Source: Sympetrum striolatum
Taxonomy: Eukaryota > Arthropoda > Insecta > Odonata > Libellulidae
NCBI GenBank assembly: GCA_947579665.1
Contig: OX388348.1
Location: 15,190,001 to 15,254,000 of the forward strand
DNA: 64,000 bases
Reading direction: 5' to 3'
Each line of letters starts with the position of its first letter. Position 1 is the stretch's first letter. The position numbers and the translations under genes are program-made. The notes beneath the pieces are model-generated. The model worked only from the letters and a program-made list of their open reading frames with translations, was not told the DNA's origin and ran no database searches. Below are positions 12,046-24,539 of this stretch, one piece after another.

Positions 12046-12571
12046 TTGTATGTACCTAGATTGCATTCTGACAGAGATATGTATGAAAAACTTTCACTTC
12101 TGGATAAACAACAACTTCCGGTTAACCATTATTCAAGAATAACTCCTAAACAATCAGTTTTACGAAAAAATGTTTCATGCAAAAGTTGTAGTAAAGTACA
12201 TTATCTACAACTTTTGTTTGTAATTATATATACCTATATTGCATTCTTACAGAGATATTTAAAAAACAAAATTTTGTTCCGGATAAAACGCAACTTCCGG
12301 TAAAGCAATATTAACCAAAAACTAATCAACTATTGGCATTGTTAGGAAAATTTTAAATACGAATTTTGAAAATGATCGGATAATTAAGTTTTAAGATAGA
12401 GCGCCCGCAAACGTTTTAACCACAGACAGACACACAGACAGACATGTTCGGGAAAATAGCGAAAACATGCTCTATGGGCCCCAAAACATCTATTTCCGTC
12501 GAAATCTGAAGGTCGAATTTTCTTGCGGATACAATACTTTCTCTATACTACGTATAGGGAGAAAGTAAAAA
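12046..12571 (+). mobile_element. Interspersed repeat copy B with terminal hairpin
   Basis: This is the second copy of the repeat at 8500-9180. Blocks reading attgcattctnacagagatat at 12061 and 12239 define an internal module of about 178 bp, each containing a caacttccggtnaa block. The right part holds gcgcccgcaaacg, a short cagacagacacacagacagac run, then the shared end block and a hairpin at 12536-12566 (arms actttctctatac). No coding potential is seen. The 60-85 codon frames inside it are repeat artefacts. Confidence 0.68.
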
Positions 12572-15362
12572 TAGTGACTTGGATGGGACTCCACTTTCTC
12601 ACCAAGGTCTCCCACTTTCCGAGCAGGTATTCTTAACTACTATTCTTATCTACTTGTCTTATATACTATTCTACTTCTGTAACACATTGGGTTTGGTCGC
12701 ACACTTTCAAGTGCTACGTTTACAGTTACTTTCCATCCATTATATTGAAACTTAAATCCCGGAAAAATATTATAAAAGTATGAATTTATAAATGAATATA
12801 TTTTTGCGCTCAAAATCCTGGTTGATCATTATTTAATCAAAAGATGTTGAAATTTAATGAATTAAATAGTTGATTTTCACTCACCATTTTCAGTAGAGTA
12901 GCTACCCGTCGCGAAGGTACAAGCACCTGTAATAAAAAAATATATTAAATCCCGCAACTTTTTGCAATAAAAAAATTAAAATAATCATTCATAATTCAAA
13001 TATCTTCTAGGCCTATTGCTAATATAACTAAGCAATAGGTGCACTTGTACCCGAAACTTAAAGGACCATTTTATAAAATTTTGAGGAACCAGCAAAAACA
13101 TTTTAGAACCAAATCTGATAAAATGTAATGAATAATAATGCTCTAAAGATAACTGAAATAACCTCATTGCATATTAAAGGCACTTTTGAAATACTACGAA
13201 CAAATAATAAATATTCTTACCCGAATTTAAGAAGAAAACATGTATCTTTTGCATCAATCTAAAACGGGAAAATTTTAAACGGGATGAATATACTGCATGA
13301 CGATAGGGTGAAAAATCTATATACATCGAATGCACGGAGAGATGCACCCTTTAGTAGAACGTAATTCAAAATGTCATACAGGTGAAGTCCGGCGAAGTCG
13401 GTCATCGGAATCCCAATGGGAGAGCGACTCCTTTTTTAATCGATTACTCCATGAAGTCACTCATCGCAGAGTCCGTGAGTATTCTCGTAATTCCATCCTC
13501 TCAACCATTACCCCCTTTTTAAATCCCCCCCCTGAAGATATGCTCATCATAGATGGATAAAATAGCAGGAGAGTCCGTACGCGAGCTAAATGGGGCCCAA
13601 TTAAGGAAAGAAATGAGATTCTAGCTTCGAAAAAATTGTCTTTTGAGCCTGTCCGTATTCTTTTACACGGAAAACGTCTATATATATTATGCAGAGCCTG
13701 TGCATGGAAAACGAGCAAGTGGAATGCTAGTAAAGCCTTCCGGATAACATGATTCACAGTGAAATAGATTTGAAAAGCATATGGCTGAAAATTTATTCCC
13801 GAGTAAAATATGCCTTTGAAATTTTGCTGACATTAGTTCTGAATATATGATATAAACATATACATAAACACAGAGCTTTATAAATTACGTACATTTTTAT
13901 TACGAACGGAGAGTAGCATCATTAACGATAGTTAGAAAAATTAAATTAAAAACTATTTCTCTCCTACGCTAATGTGAACATGCATTTTACAAAATGGGTC
14001 CCATTCCCTAGTTTCCGAATGACTACGTATTAATACCTGTTATGAATTAATACATACTAAAGTTATTTCTCAATTCGGCCGTACATTTAATCAAGGAGAT
14101 ATTATGTATTAATACTATCAAAACGTTTGGTTTGAGTCAGGAAACTTGAAATTTTCCCTTACAATTCTAAATACATATTCCTATCCGATTCCACGAAGTT
14201 AGACGTTTAAATATTCCTCCACATGGCGAGGACATAGATAATGCGTATTTGGAGAATGCAGAGGAATAACATGTAAATATTTGATTCAGGATAGCAAATG
14301 TCAGCTCCCACCATTAAACGTCGGCGATATTCACGTGCAAAACAAGGATACGTCTCCTTTTAGAACAAACTAATTGGTGAAAATGCAGCTAAATTACTAC
14401 CATGAATACACAGACTCGTGATTTAAGCTGTTTCTAGCGAATGAGTTTACATTGAAAAATACAGTGCCTGATTTTTTGAAATGCTATTCTTACCATTACT
14501 TATTTATCAACTACAGTCTACATTATAGCCGAAGAGAATAGTATTTTAATAAAAATGAAATTTTGAGATTGTATTGCCATGAAACTTGCTATTGATAAGC
14601 TCTGTTGCATACCTTTTTTTAATCGCCTCATCCAACAATAAGGTACAGAAAATCTATGCTTGAGTATAAGAAAATTTGTCATTCTCATTGAAAATATAGG
14701 GAAATGAATTACACAATGGATTTTAAAGGGTCAAAAACCAAGTACCCTTTACTCCTCTTCCCAAAAATTTTTCAGGATTCATCCTTCAGACCCACTTCCA
14801 AACCATCCAATGATTTTTTTCCAACCCTTTTCTACCCCTAACGACATCGTTTTTGTAATATTTTTTTCTTGGATAAAAATATTTTGAAATGCGTGTACAT
14901 TTCGTCAATAGTCAAGCAAAGAAGTTTGAGACGAAGTATCTACACTATTTCTGACACTTTCCATATTATCACCGCCTTGCTCTGGAATGTAGTACGTTGC
15001 CAGAATCCGCCACCGGAGGCGCTAGAGTATACTAATGAAAATTGGCATAATTCAGGGTTCCCATCCCTTATAGCGTGATGAGTGGCACTATACTTCATTC
15101 AAGCATAATTATGCACGGGAGGCGGTCGGCTGCTATTTTTTAAAAGGCTCAATGCGGGGTCTCGGGCGAAATTTACATCAAAAGTATGTATATTGAGTAC
15201 CTGGATTACGTAACGGACATTACTTTGTGAATTAATGCCTGTAAATATGTAAAGAGTAAACATCCATATTTTAAGCACTGGATTGTTATCGTAAGAGGAT
15301 TTATACCTTAGGATCTTTGGTAGAAAAGTTACGGTACGAAAAAAACGACTATATTGCATGAT
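12572..15362. other. Noncoding stretch, nothing firm recognised
   Basis: Open frames at 13330-13560 (+) and 13461-13757 (-) overlap antisense in a slightly GC-richer patch and have no recognisable domain. The rest is AT-rich with no repeat that I can support. Confidence 0.45.
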
Positions 15363-15450
15363 GATAATAATAATAAAGCATCTTTTGTTACGGTGATATT
15401 GAGACTTAAATATACTCTTGATAAGAATGAAGGTGTTGATTATCCCACGT
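15363..15450 (-). mobile_element. Non-LTR retrotransposon 3' end, fragment
   Basis: On the + strand an ATA-type triplet run (ataataataataa) is followed by agcatcttttgttacggtgatattgagacttaaa-like sequence. Read on the - strand this is a 3' untranslated end running into a TTA/ATT-repeat tail. It resembles the fuller copies at 20315-20515 and 39150-39310, which carry gagattgagacttaaaag at the same place. Only the terminal part is present. Confidence 0.55.
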
Positions 15451-16539
15451 TTGAGATTATGTTTTTTGACATTTATTTAATTGTATAAAATAAACTTTTT
15501 TCATATGATGGTAGGCATACTCTGGCAGTACCATAAAAGTCATTTAGTTGCTTGTTTCTGTGTAATTTACCAGGCTATCCTTAATTTATTTTTCCTGCAT
15601 ATATTTGGGGAACTTTTTAAATTCGACAGTCTTTAACTTAAACAATAGTTAAAATTTATTCCCACCAGTCAATGATGTATAGTTTAACAAAAGTTGTTGA
15701 GTTACCCGTAATACGAGGCTACCTGAAATTAACTTCGAGTCTAGCTCTTGCTGTCACCGTAAAGTCATCAGTCATAATGCTGTTGGTGTCCTCAAGCCCT
15801 CCTCCGTTATCTACAGAAAGCGTTAGAGATGTAATAAAGATCGAGATATTTTTCTGTGATTCTCTCACATGGCGAGAATTTTACAAGTGAAAAAAGTCCA
15901 TATAGGTGTAGTAAAATGACCCTAATGACACTTTGTGTATCATTCAACGAAAAGTAACCAAAATGAACGTAACTATGCTGTATCATTCATAACTTAGTAG
16001 CATTCATTACAACACACTAATAAACAAGACCCTGCATTCGTCAACGTTGACCAATAGTAGTGAAAATTCTCAAACTTATCGTTAAAAGAATGACTAATCA
16101 GGATCGAAATAACTAACATAGATAAAATCACTTGATAAAAGAAGCAGACATCCCTTTTCTTTCTCTTCGCAATATATAGAATGAAATCGAGGATATATAT
16201 AAAGTCGACCGTTTAGAATTACAGCTACGAGAAATGTTAAGAGTGTAACTACGTAATTGCGCTTCCAACACATTTAACTTTAGTGCCCTGGATCGAAATT
16301 GCCTAATTCGTTTAAAGAAAAAAGGGCTGGCTCGTAGTAAAGCTGGTACCCTTCCCGAGTCCCGTGCAATCGATCTGCGAAGTAGCCCATAATTTGTATA
16401 TCGTTCCAAAAGAGAATCCAGATAATCCTACCCAAAGGACTTTCGTGCCCGGAAATCAGTATATAATGCCAAAGGCATTTTCGGACAGAGTCCTACCACA
16501 GCCCTTAATTCAGGCCCGTCGATAAATCATCCCTTTCTC
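15451..16539. other. Noncoding stretch, nothing recognised
   Basis: Short open frames at 15672-15890 (+) and 16128-16409 (-) show no similarity that I recognise. No repeat is supported. Confidence 0.45.
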
Positions 16540-16661
16540 GCTCTCCGCATCCTCTTCGACTTCATCTCTTACCTCTTTCTCCCCCTGCAAATCCCTCTTT
16601 CCACCCCCTGCCTCCACCCCCTGCCTCCACCCCCTGCCTCCACCCTCTGCCTCCACCCCCT
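16540..16661. repeat. Pyrimidine-rich tract with a 14-bp minisatellite
   Basis: The + strand is almost purely C and T from about 16540. Within it, 16600-16661 consists of just over four copies of a 14-bp unit, cctgcctccacccc, with one variant copy. The overlapping minus-strand open frames (66 and 74 codons, Gly/Glu/Arg-rich) are translations of this minisatellite rather than genes. A perfect 12-bp palindrome, cggttataaccg, lies just downstream at 16717-16728. Confidence 0.88.
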
Positions 16662-17999
16662 CGTTGCGCGAAAATCTCTGCCATTTCCCCTTCTTTCCCA
16701 ACAAGGACATCCAAGTCGGTTATAACCGATATCGATTAACCGGTTTAAGTCAAATTCTCTGTAATGCCTCATTGAGTATTTAACTGTTAACAAAATCGAT
16801 TTTTCTGATTCGGTTAATTAGCCTAAGTTCATTTTACTTTTGGGTAGATATGACACCTAGGTCATGCACTCTTACTATTATAGATGCAGGTTAACTGAGG
16901 TTTTCACAGAATTCTTGCCTATAGAAACCGGGTATTCTGCTTCCCTTATTAGTTTCATTTCATTTATGACCGCGAATAAAAGATTGCATGGAAGTGTAGG
17001 CTTATTTAAAACAATTGTAGAGACAAGAAAGTTTTAAAACCTAACTACTTTTTCCCTCTACATAGTAGAGGACTCATGTAGAATCACGAGAATTTTCAGA
17101 AGAAGACATTATTTTCTGCCATCTTTAATGAACCGAAGAACTTTAAAACAATTTAGTCATACATGATTGCCCTTGGACGCCTTGTACTCAATCTTTTTAT
17201 GGACATCCATGAGAAGGTATCGCTCCTTACGTTAAATTCAGGATAGAAAAGTACTCAAGCATCATACGAATAAAAGTGTTATAGAGGTCATATTGAAATG
17301 AGCAGTGGTATTGAGCTGTGCTCCACTCTTATTCTCTATACGATGAGAATAAACCATAGGAAGCATTTACACTATCCACGTTTAATCACAATAACTATCC
17401 ATGTTGGTCTCTTTGGTGTGATTCAATTATGATTTTTATCGTAGCTTGTTCTACCAGAGAGGTGCTAATTGTTTGATTTCTATAGAAACAAAGAAAGAGT
17501 ATCTTTATCATGTGATTTACCTGATCATTACTGCATGAGTTGAAAACATGATCGTTTAAGATTGAATCATATTGAGATTTGTAAAAGTTATAATCTAAAT
17601 TTGGTCCTTCTGGAGACCTGCCACGATGTTACGGCCGAAGCATTGGATTCTTTGTTTACCTCCTTGTTTCTTAGATTTCTATCGACTAAAGCTGTTTTTT
17701 TTTTAACACCCATTATTCATTAAAAGTCTTATCCCTCGTTTTCGTCGTATATGCATTCAGTATATTGAGGATGCATGTTTGAGTACTAATGCGTACAATA
17801 AAGAACTAAGAAACGTTAACAGGTTTATGCGAAAATATTTCTCTCGGTTAACTGGTACTTTAGCGCAGAAGTAACACCAAACACGATTACTCAAATTTAC
17901 GGTTTTAGGAATGCATTAATCAAAACTATATTTCCTCTCTCCATCGTCCAATCCCACCCTTTTCCCCTCATTGAGTCACGTGCCCGTTTACATGGCCAG
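16662..17999. other. AT-rich noncoding stretch
   Basis: Apart from the small palindrome at 16717-16728 no gene, RNA or repeat is recognised. Confidence 0.5.
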
Positions 18000-18330
18000 T
18001 GCGGGCCTTGCGAGTCCACACACTTAACGTGACCTAGGAGAAAGGTTACGGGGACATTCATCATTCACGGCTCCCCGAGAAGTGGCTGCATGCGTCGCGA
18101 ATATTTTTCGGCACCGTCGATAAATTTTTCCATGGCCCTTTTTTCTCTTCAATGCATTAACCGTAATCCAAAAACATTTTCGCAACCGATCCGTCATCCC
18201 GTTGCCGTGCTAAGATTGGGGAGTTGATCTCTCAAAATTTAATCGCTCAGAATGAAGCGACGCGTTAATTTTTAATTTGCCCAAACCAGGCGTCGCACAG
18301 TGGGCTATAATCGGAAAAAGCTGGCGAGAG
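18000..18330. other. CpG-rich island
   Basis: A CpG-rich, moderately GC-rich block lies between AT-rich flanks, with tgcgtcgcgaatatttttcgg and repeated cgatcc/cgcaac elements. No open frame of note occurs, so if it is functional it is more likely a cis-regulatory or conserved noncoding element than an exon. Confidence 0.42.
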
Positions 18331-20314
18331 ATTTAAAAATGTTTTTTGAGCGCAGGACTAGAAACTTCATATAGTTAGTAACTAAAGATTGAGTTTTATT
18401 TGTTTGTGCGTATTTTTTGCAATTTGTGCGAGTTAAACAGATATAGGAACAATAGAACGCATTAAAGAAGGAATTAATTCAACGCATTTTCTCCACACTT
18501 TCAATGCTAGAGAAAACATAATAATATAAACTACAACATTTGGTGACAATTATCAATCTGTTGTCATAAAATTATATTTTACATCAAAATTACGGGGACT
18601 ATGTTCAAATAAGGCAAGATTTTAGTAACTTTAGAATACTCTATACTAAGCTACATACTAATTTTTTTAAATATGATTATAAAATTATGTATTACATACT
18701 CATTTTTTAAATTAATTATCACAATCTCTTAGATTACATGGGTAAGAACATTCAGTTTAACCTTTTTCCTTTGGGTTTTCTATTGAATTTTTGCGACAAT
18801 ACTGCCTCATTTAATTTCACAAAAGGAACGTAGAATTCAAGTGATGAAATTCGTAATAAAATGGAATTAAACTTAACGTGCATTTCCCATGTTAGCTGAA
18901 ATTATGTGAAATCTTAATGCATATGTACTAATAGAGAGTATAGGTGTGTAAAAGTAGCCTTATATCTGGGAAGAGGGAAAACAATGATATTTCAAGTTTT
19001 AAAGCAGTACGACTTTTGCAAAAACTTTAGCGTTCCTTTAAAACATGCTCTTTTGGAGTGTAAGGTATATGTATCCGTGTATGCAAATACACAAATTCAT
19101 GAAATGTACATACATATATATTCACAAACATGGACGGAAAAAGGAAAGAAAAAGGTAAAAAGTGGCCAGAATCCGGTGAGATGCTGCATGAAAAAGTAAA
19201 GGTGAACAGGTTGCGAGCAAAAATGCAGGGGAAGGATGAAATAAAGATTCGAAAGATAGGGTTTGCGGGATCAGACTCGAAATGTAGGAGAAACAAGGTA
19301 AGAGAAGACTTGAGAGAGGAGAAGGACCTTAGAAAAGAGCCACAGTTATGTCTCCTTCGGGAAGTTTCGACTTTCAGCTGGTTACTTCTTCGAGATAATG
19401 TCCGAAAATCAGGTTTCCACAACTAATTTTGAAAAAAAAACGCAGTGAAAACCCTCAGAGATATGGATCACAAAGATGACATGCGTTGAACAGAGGAACA
19501 ACCCATCCTCTCATTCAAATATCTCCGTTAATACTACTCTTCTTTCGCAAAAAGGAGGTGATACAAATCATGAGTTAAAATACATCATAACTTAAAATTC
19601 ACATTCATATATTCGAGAGTCTGAACTTGAAAAAAATACGACTATACAACGCTATTTCACTAACACTTTCGAGGAAGCAAAACATTCATCCATAAAAAGG
19701 CAAAAACTAGATTCTATTTAAAATTAATTAAGAAATTTAAAATTAATAAATATTACAAATGAAGATACAAAAGCGATGTTTACATGCTTACTAAAACGTA
19801 CTTTGGAGGTACGCATTGGAGTTAATCCATAGACCAGAGATGGAGACATAAGCTTGTTTGATTATTAAGGGGGGCTTAAATTTTTAAGCTAATATATCCT
19901 ATTAATAAGCGTGCTATATCGATTTTAATTACGTAAATATCCTTCTCGTGATCCCATGACTTTCATCGTATGCTAATATTCGTATGTTCCTAGAATTCTG
20001 CCTTTCTAAACAAAACCTTCCCATTTCTATCAAAAATCAATTTCCAGGACCTTTCATTAACCATTACTTAGAAATAAGACGAAATAGGTAAGTAAAAATG
20101 AAGACTTCTTCACTTAACCACCAATATTTAAATTTAATAGATTTGGATAGATAATTACTATCATCAGGAGAAGTTAAACGTGCGGTAGGGCGAAGGAAAG
20201 GTAAGACGATCTCAGATGAAATGCCTTTACCTAACTAATTTACCTTTTCTTTTACTCTACCATCTTTTTCTTCAAATTTAGTTTCCCACATTAAGCAAAA
20301 AAAGATTCTTGTCT
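18331..20314. other. AT-rich noncoding stretch
   Basis: No supported gene. Overlapping frames at 19027-19426 (131 codons - strand, 98 codons + strand) fall in a purine-biased patch, are antisense to one another, and are Lys/Arg/Glu-rich or Ser/Phe-rich by composition; they are treated as chance frames. Confidence 0.45.
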
Positions 20315-20515
20315 GATAATAATAATAATAATAATAAATCGTCTTTATTTGGGCGAGATTGAGACTTAAAAGTCTCTTCTTCCATCTAACCCATCGTCAT
20401 TAATTGTGAAATTAGAAGAAGAAAAAAATAGAATTGTGGATGTAAAAAACCTAAGAGATTCTTAGGAAAAAAAATAAATAATATGGAGAAGGGAAACTTT
20501 ATCTCTTAAAACCAC
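20315..20515 (-). mobile_element. Non-LTR retrotransposon 3' end with triplet tail
   Basis: On the + strand a run of ataat triplets (about 20318-20336) abuts aatcgtctttatttgggcg, then gagattgagacttaaaag, ttcttccatctaaccc and cctaagagatt. Read on the - strand this is an AT-rich 3' untranslated region ending in AATAAAGACGA and an ATT-repeat tail, the usual 3' structure of several insect non-LTR elements. Related copies lie at 15363, 39150 and about 43915, all in the same orientation. The coding part is missing. Confidence 0.72.
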
Positions 20516-20631
20516 GTTAAAAACAACGGATTTCAGCGACGTCAACTTCACAGCGGATTTTACAAATTACTGCAGAGACTCATAACCCCGCGGCCGAGAG
20601 CAGCAAGCGAGAATTAAGTCACATTTCTCTT
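20516..20631. other. Short GC-richer patch
   Basis: A local GC rise (ccgcggccgag) leads into the short repeat that follows. No other feature is seen. Confidence 0.35.
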
Positions 20632-20702
20632 CGAAGTGACGTGATCGAAAGTGACGTTGGCGAAAGTGACATGAGCCGGAATGACACTGGTCGGAATAGC
20701 AT
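20632..20702 (+). repeat. Degenerate 14-16 bp tandem repeat carrying TGAC
   Basis: Five successive units start cgaagtgacg, cgaaagtgacg, cgaaagtgaca, cggaatgacac and cggaatagca, at 20632, 20646, 20661, 20677 and 20692. The first two contain TGACGT or TGACGTG, which resembles the CRE half-site recognised by CREB/ATF bZIP proteins. The repeat is plain in the sequence; a binding-site role is inference only. Confidence 0.7.
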
Positions 20703-21999
20703 TTACAGGAAAGACGAGGTGACAAAAGAGTGAAAGTTTAGTATATACCAGAACACTGCATGAAAGCATCGGAATAGAGAGGCGACAACTGTATACTTCT
20801 AGGATTTCCTTACATTATTTTTACTCATTACTTTCCTAAAGCACTTAATCTTGTTTTTCCGCATACCTCACGAGTATCCGTTTTGCATTATTGCCTAATT
20901 TCACCGAAAGAGTACTGAATAGTTATTACCATTGTTTATATTATGGAATACTATTCAGATTAATAACAAGGCATTCCTGAGATAACTACTGAAAACTATA
21001 ATTACTGTTTACTGCTGAAAGTAATTAATTATATATACGGTATACCTTTAAAAATATTGCATAGCGATAAATATCCCCCATTGCAAGTTACAATGCACAA
21101 ATACAAGGAGAACCTTGGAAATAATCTAAGAACGATTTGTATTTTTACTACAAATTTAGGAGGAGGAGAACCTTTTTTGGAAGTGAATAAATCTTCGTCG
21201 AGGCATAAATGACAGGGCAAGTTTGAAAAGCGAAGAGATTGAATCAGTTTTCAAATGGTTTCTTTATAAGGAAAAGTCGCAAGTAATGTAAAAAGGCAAG
21301 CATAAGGTAGCCTTGAAATTCTTTGCTCTTATTGTCGTATTGTTCCTGCGTTTGAAATCATGACCTTATGGGACAAATACAGATATAAGATCTTAAGAAT
21401 AAATTAATACTCCCATCTATACAATGAGATACGTCACATTTATTAGTTTTATTAATTGTTCGTGGATATGTAATGATAATTCATCTTATTAGCAACCCAG
21501 CTGGGAAAATCTCTGGCTGATAAATAATTATAAAATACATATTGCTGTTTTTTGAAGCGTTTTAGTGAAATATACATGAAATCGTTTAACGTCAAAAGAT
21601 GTAGGATTTCGTCCATTATCACGTTCAATTTAAATAATTGAATGGTGTTATGGCAATTTTAAGCGTCTATTTTCAATATGGATACTCGTAGGAGATACAG
21701 TTTCAGCTAAAAAAACTCCTATATTAACCGTAATTACTCCGAAATTAGTTATTCTGGCCAGTATATATTTCCTATCACAGAGGCAAAATGTTACACATAA
21801 CACTTTACGTACGTGTTCTATGCTATGAAACATATTTGTAAGTGTACGTCATAAAAACAAAATTATCTCTCTAATCATCCGAACCCGCACAGCGTGAAAT
21901 TACTTCATAAACGAGATATCCTAGCCTAAAAAAATAGAGAGCGGATACCATTTGATTCGACTAATTAAAAAAAAGGAATAACCCATCTCCGGCGATGGA
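20703..21999. other. AT-rich noncoding stretch, nothing recognised
   Basis: Short open frames near 21029-21220 and 21648-21833 on the - strand have no recognisable feature. Confidence 0.5.
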
Positions 22000-22460
22000 T
22001 TAGGGCCACTCTTCACGACGTATCACTTTTATCCCGTCGGTTGGCGCATTAATTGCTCCTGCCTGGTAATCGTTCCACGGCCAAACACCGCAGTCAATTT
22101 TGAAAAGGATCTCCAGGGTAAAATGGAGATCATCTACCAATCAAAAGAAAGCTTGCATGGTAATGACTACGGCCATATACTAACGGTCTATGTCATTGGC
22201 TGCTCGTGACCCGATCTCTTCTCTTCGGGGCCTGTTATCGCCGATTTTCGGAGCCGGGCGTGTAATGATCGGATGAATTAATACCGGAAGCCAGGCCGGA
22301 GAACAACAGGGACCAAACTGTGGCATTTTTAGTGATTCGGTCGTGTAATTCAACGCAGCTTTTATTAACTGGGATTATTCGCCGCTTGCTACTCTGCCGA
22401 TCCTTATGATTAAGTGAATTACGCCTGACTTCGGTGTATAATGGCATATTGTGACGATGC
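22000..22460. other. CpG-rich island, possible conserved noncoding element
   Basis: This block is richer in C, G and CpG than its flanks and contains several TAAT/ATTA homeodomain-type cores among GC-rich stretches (for example gcgcattaattgctcc near 22043, and gatgaattaatacc near 22271). That mix is common in developmental enhancers, but no comparison could be made. The 70-codon minus-strand frame at 22235-22447 has no recognised domain. Confidence 0.42.
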
Positions 22461-24539
22461 CAGGTTTAACAGTTCAAGGGCAGAGTTTCAATTTATAGGG
22501 AAGAGAGAGGAAATGTCTGCTGATCAATAAAGAGCCTCGCTCGTCAGAGTAACTGCGATATTGGCTGCTTTGGAGACGGCTTTAATGGAGGTGTGAAGTG
22601 GTATTTACTTCTAAGGTGCAGAGAATTTTCAGATTAGAGGTGAAATACTCATCGGTTTAAACACCAGATCAATGCTTGTGATTTAAGAAAAACTGGATGA
22701 AATGCTGGAAACTGGATCTATGTTTCGTCTAGTTATTCAGAAACTTGAATTTCCTTAGCTGTCAGAATAATGGTGGAAAGTTTTAGTGGTCAAGGATTTC
22801 CGAAATAGTATCAAACTTTCCTGACAGTAATTTCTGCTAAGATGTAAATAATACCGAATGGTACCAGTTAAAGTTATACAGAGATTGTTACTAATACTCT
22901 TAATATTAAAAATCAACATAGTTCCCTACTTTATAAATAAAACATATTAAATTCAACTTTTTAACAAACACCATTTTTAGAACGTGATCATTCGTATTTC
23001 TTGACTGTTCCAACTGCTCTAAACCAGAAACCACATAAATGTTACAAAAATTACTCATTCCTAATAATCTAAAAAATATCGCTGCTTTCTTCCAGGGAAG
23101 TACTTTGGGAAATACCTGCTTTGCGAATAAGTAAGAATAGGAACTGTGTTTCTACATAACATCGCATCGGAATATATAAGGAAAGAAAAGACATTTCCGA
23201 AATATCTCCCATCTCATCCACTTCCTCAGTAACTGGAATATTTCTACTCTTCCCCAAAAATGTGGATGCCGAAAACAATTGTTACTTTGTTTGATTCTGT
23301 AGACTTTATTCCTCAAAAATAATCAGTAGTGACCAATATATTCGAAAATGTTATATTTTTGCACCCATACATGTGCATACCTTAAAAGAAAACATTCGTC
23401 GGCCAAGTTAGAAAAGGAGAACATTTCCTAATCATTCAGATGGAAAATTTCTAAGCTAAGATCAGAATGTTACACATAAAAATTTAAATTATCAATAACA
23501 GTGGACATGTCAGTTAAAATGTATCGAGGATATTATAAATAAATGTGTAACACTCCGTTGTTATAATGTAGTTCTATCAAGTAATGGCCGAGACCATCCA
23601 TGGTGATCTAACATAAGTTTATAGATAAATAGTATTAAAAATAAAATTTTAAAATGCAGAATTTTTAATCCTGAAAATTCAATTTTTACTAAAATGTCCG
23701 CCACTTTGTTAAAAAAGCATATAAAAAATCCATTGCGAAGAACGATAACTACAATCATACACTTTCTAAAAATGCTTGATATTAAAATTTCAGATAATTT
23801 GTTTCGGGGAAAAGCTGCCCACCATCGAGCCCTGCTGGAGCTACATGGTCAATTTACAACAATTGTATTGCTATAAATTTTTTAAGATTGTTTTTGTAAA
23901 AAATATAAAGCTTCAACATAGCATGATATATCAGGAAAAACTTCAGTTTTTAATAATAAACCACCTACTTTATAAAATAAAATCTGAAATAATGGCTATT
24001 TTTGCTACCCGTGAAGTAATGTACCAAAACTTAACCATTAAGTTTTTGTTAAAATTATACATTTTCTCCGTACTTGTTAGAGATTTAACACGAAGTAACG
24101 GCCTAAAAATTGGAATCTAATTTGAAAATGTGTGCCAATGTTTGTAATTTAATGAAAAAGATTAATATATAGTTTAATTTTGAATATATACCTCACTTTA
24201 AACTCATTAATCATACTTTTCAAATCAGTTACAACGCTCTTTAAATCAGCATTAACGATAGTCAATAACAACCATTATCAATAACTACCATTATTAGTAT
24301 CAACCATTATTGAAATCAATAAAACATACATTGAAATCAACTTGAATACTTATTTGTGTAAAAATCACGTAAAAGCATCCAAGAGTAGTTATAACATAGT
24401 TCAAACCAACTTCTAGGAACATTAAGTTCGCCTCCACATGAATAGGAAATATTTGCTGTCAATTGACGGATGAAACTCCTAAGGTATGAACATTTGAATC
24501 GAGTTGCGCTCCATCTCGCTTGCGCACATGAATGCTCCC
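22461..24539. other. AT-rich noncoding stretch
   Basis: No supported gene or RNA. The 114-codon + frame at 23776-24120 is made of AT-rich codons (Lys, Ile, Leu, Tyr) and overlaps another frame. A short run of repeated accattat/atcaata sequence occurs around 24250-24330. Confidence 0.45.

Noticed and set aside
16510..16793. Gly/Glu-rich minus-strand frames
   Set aside because: They are translations of the 14-bp minisatellite and its flanks.
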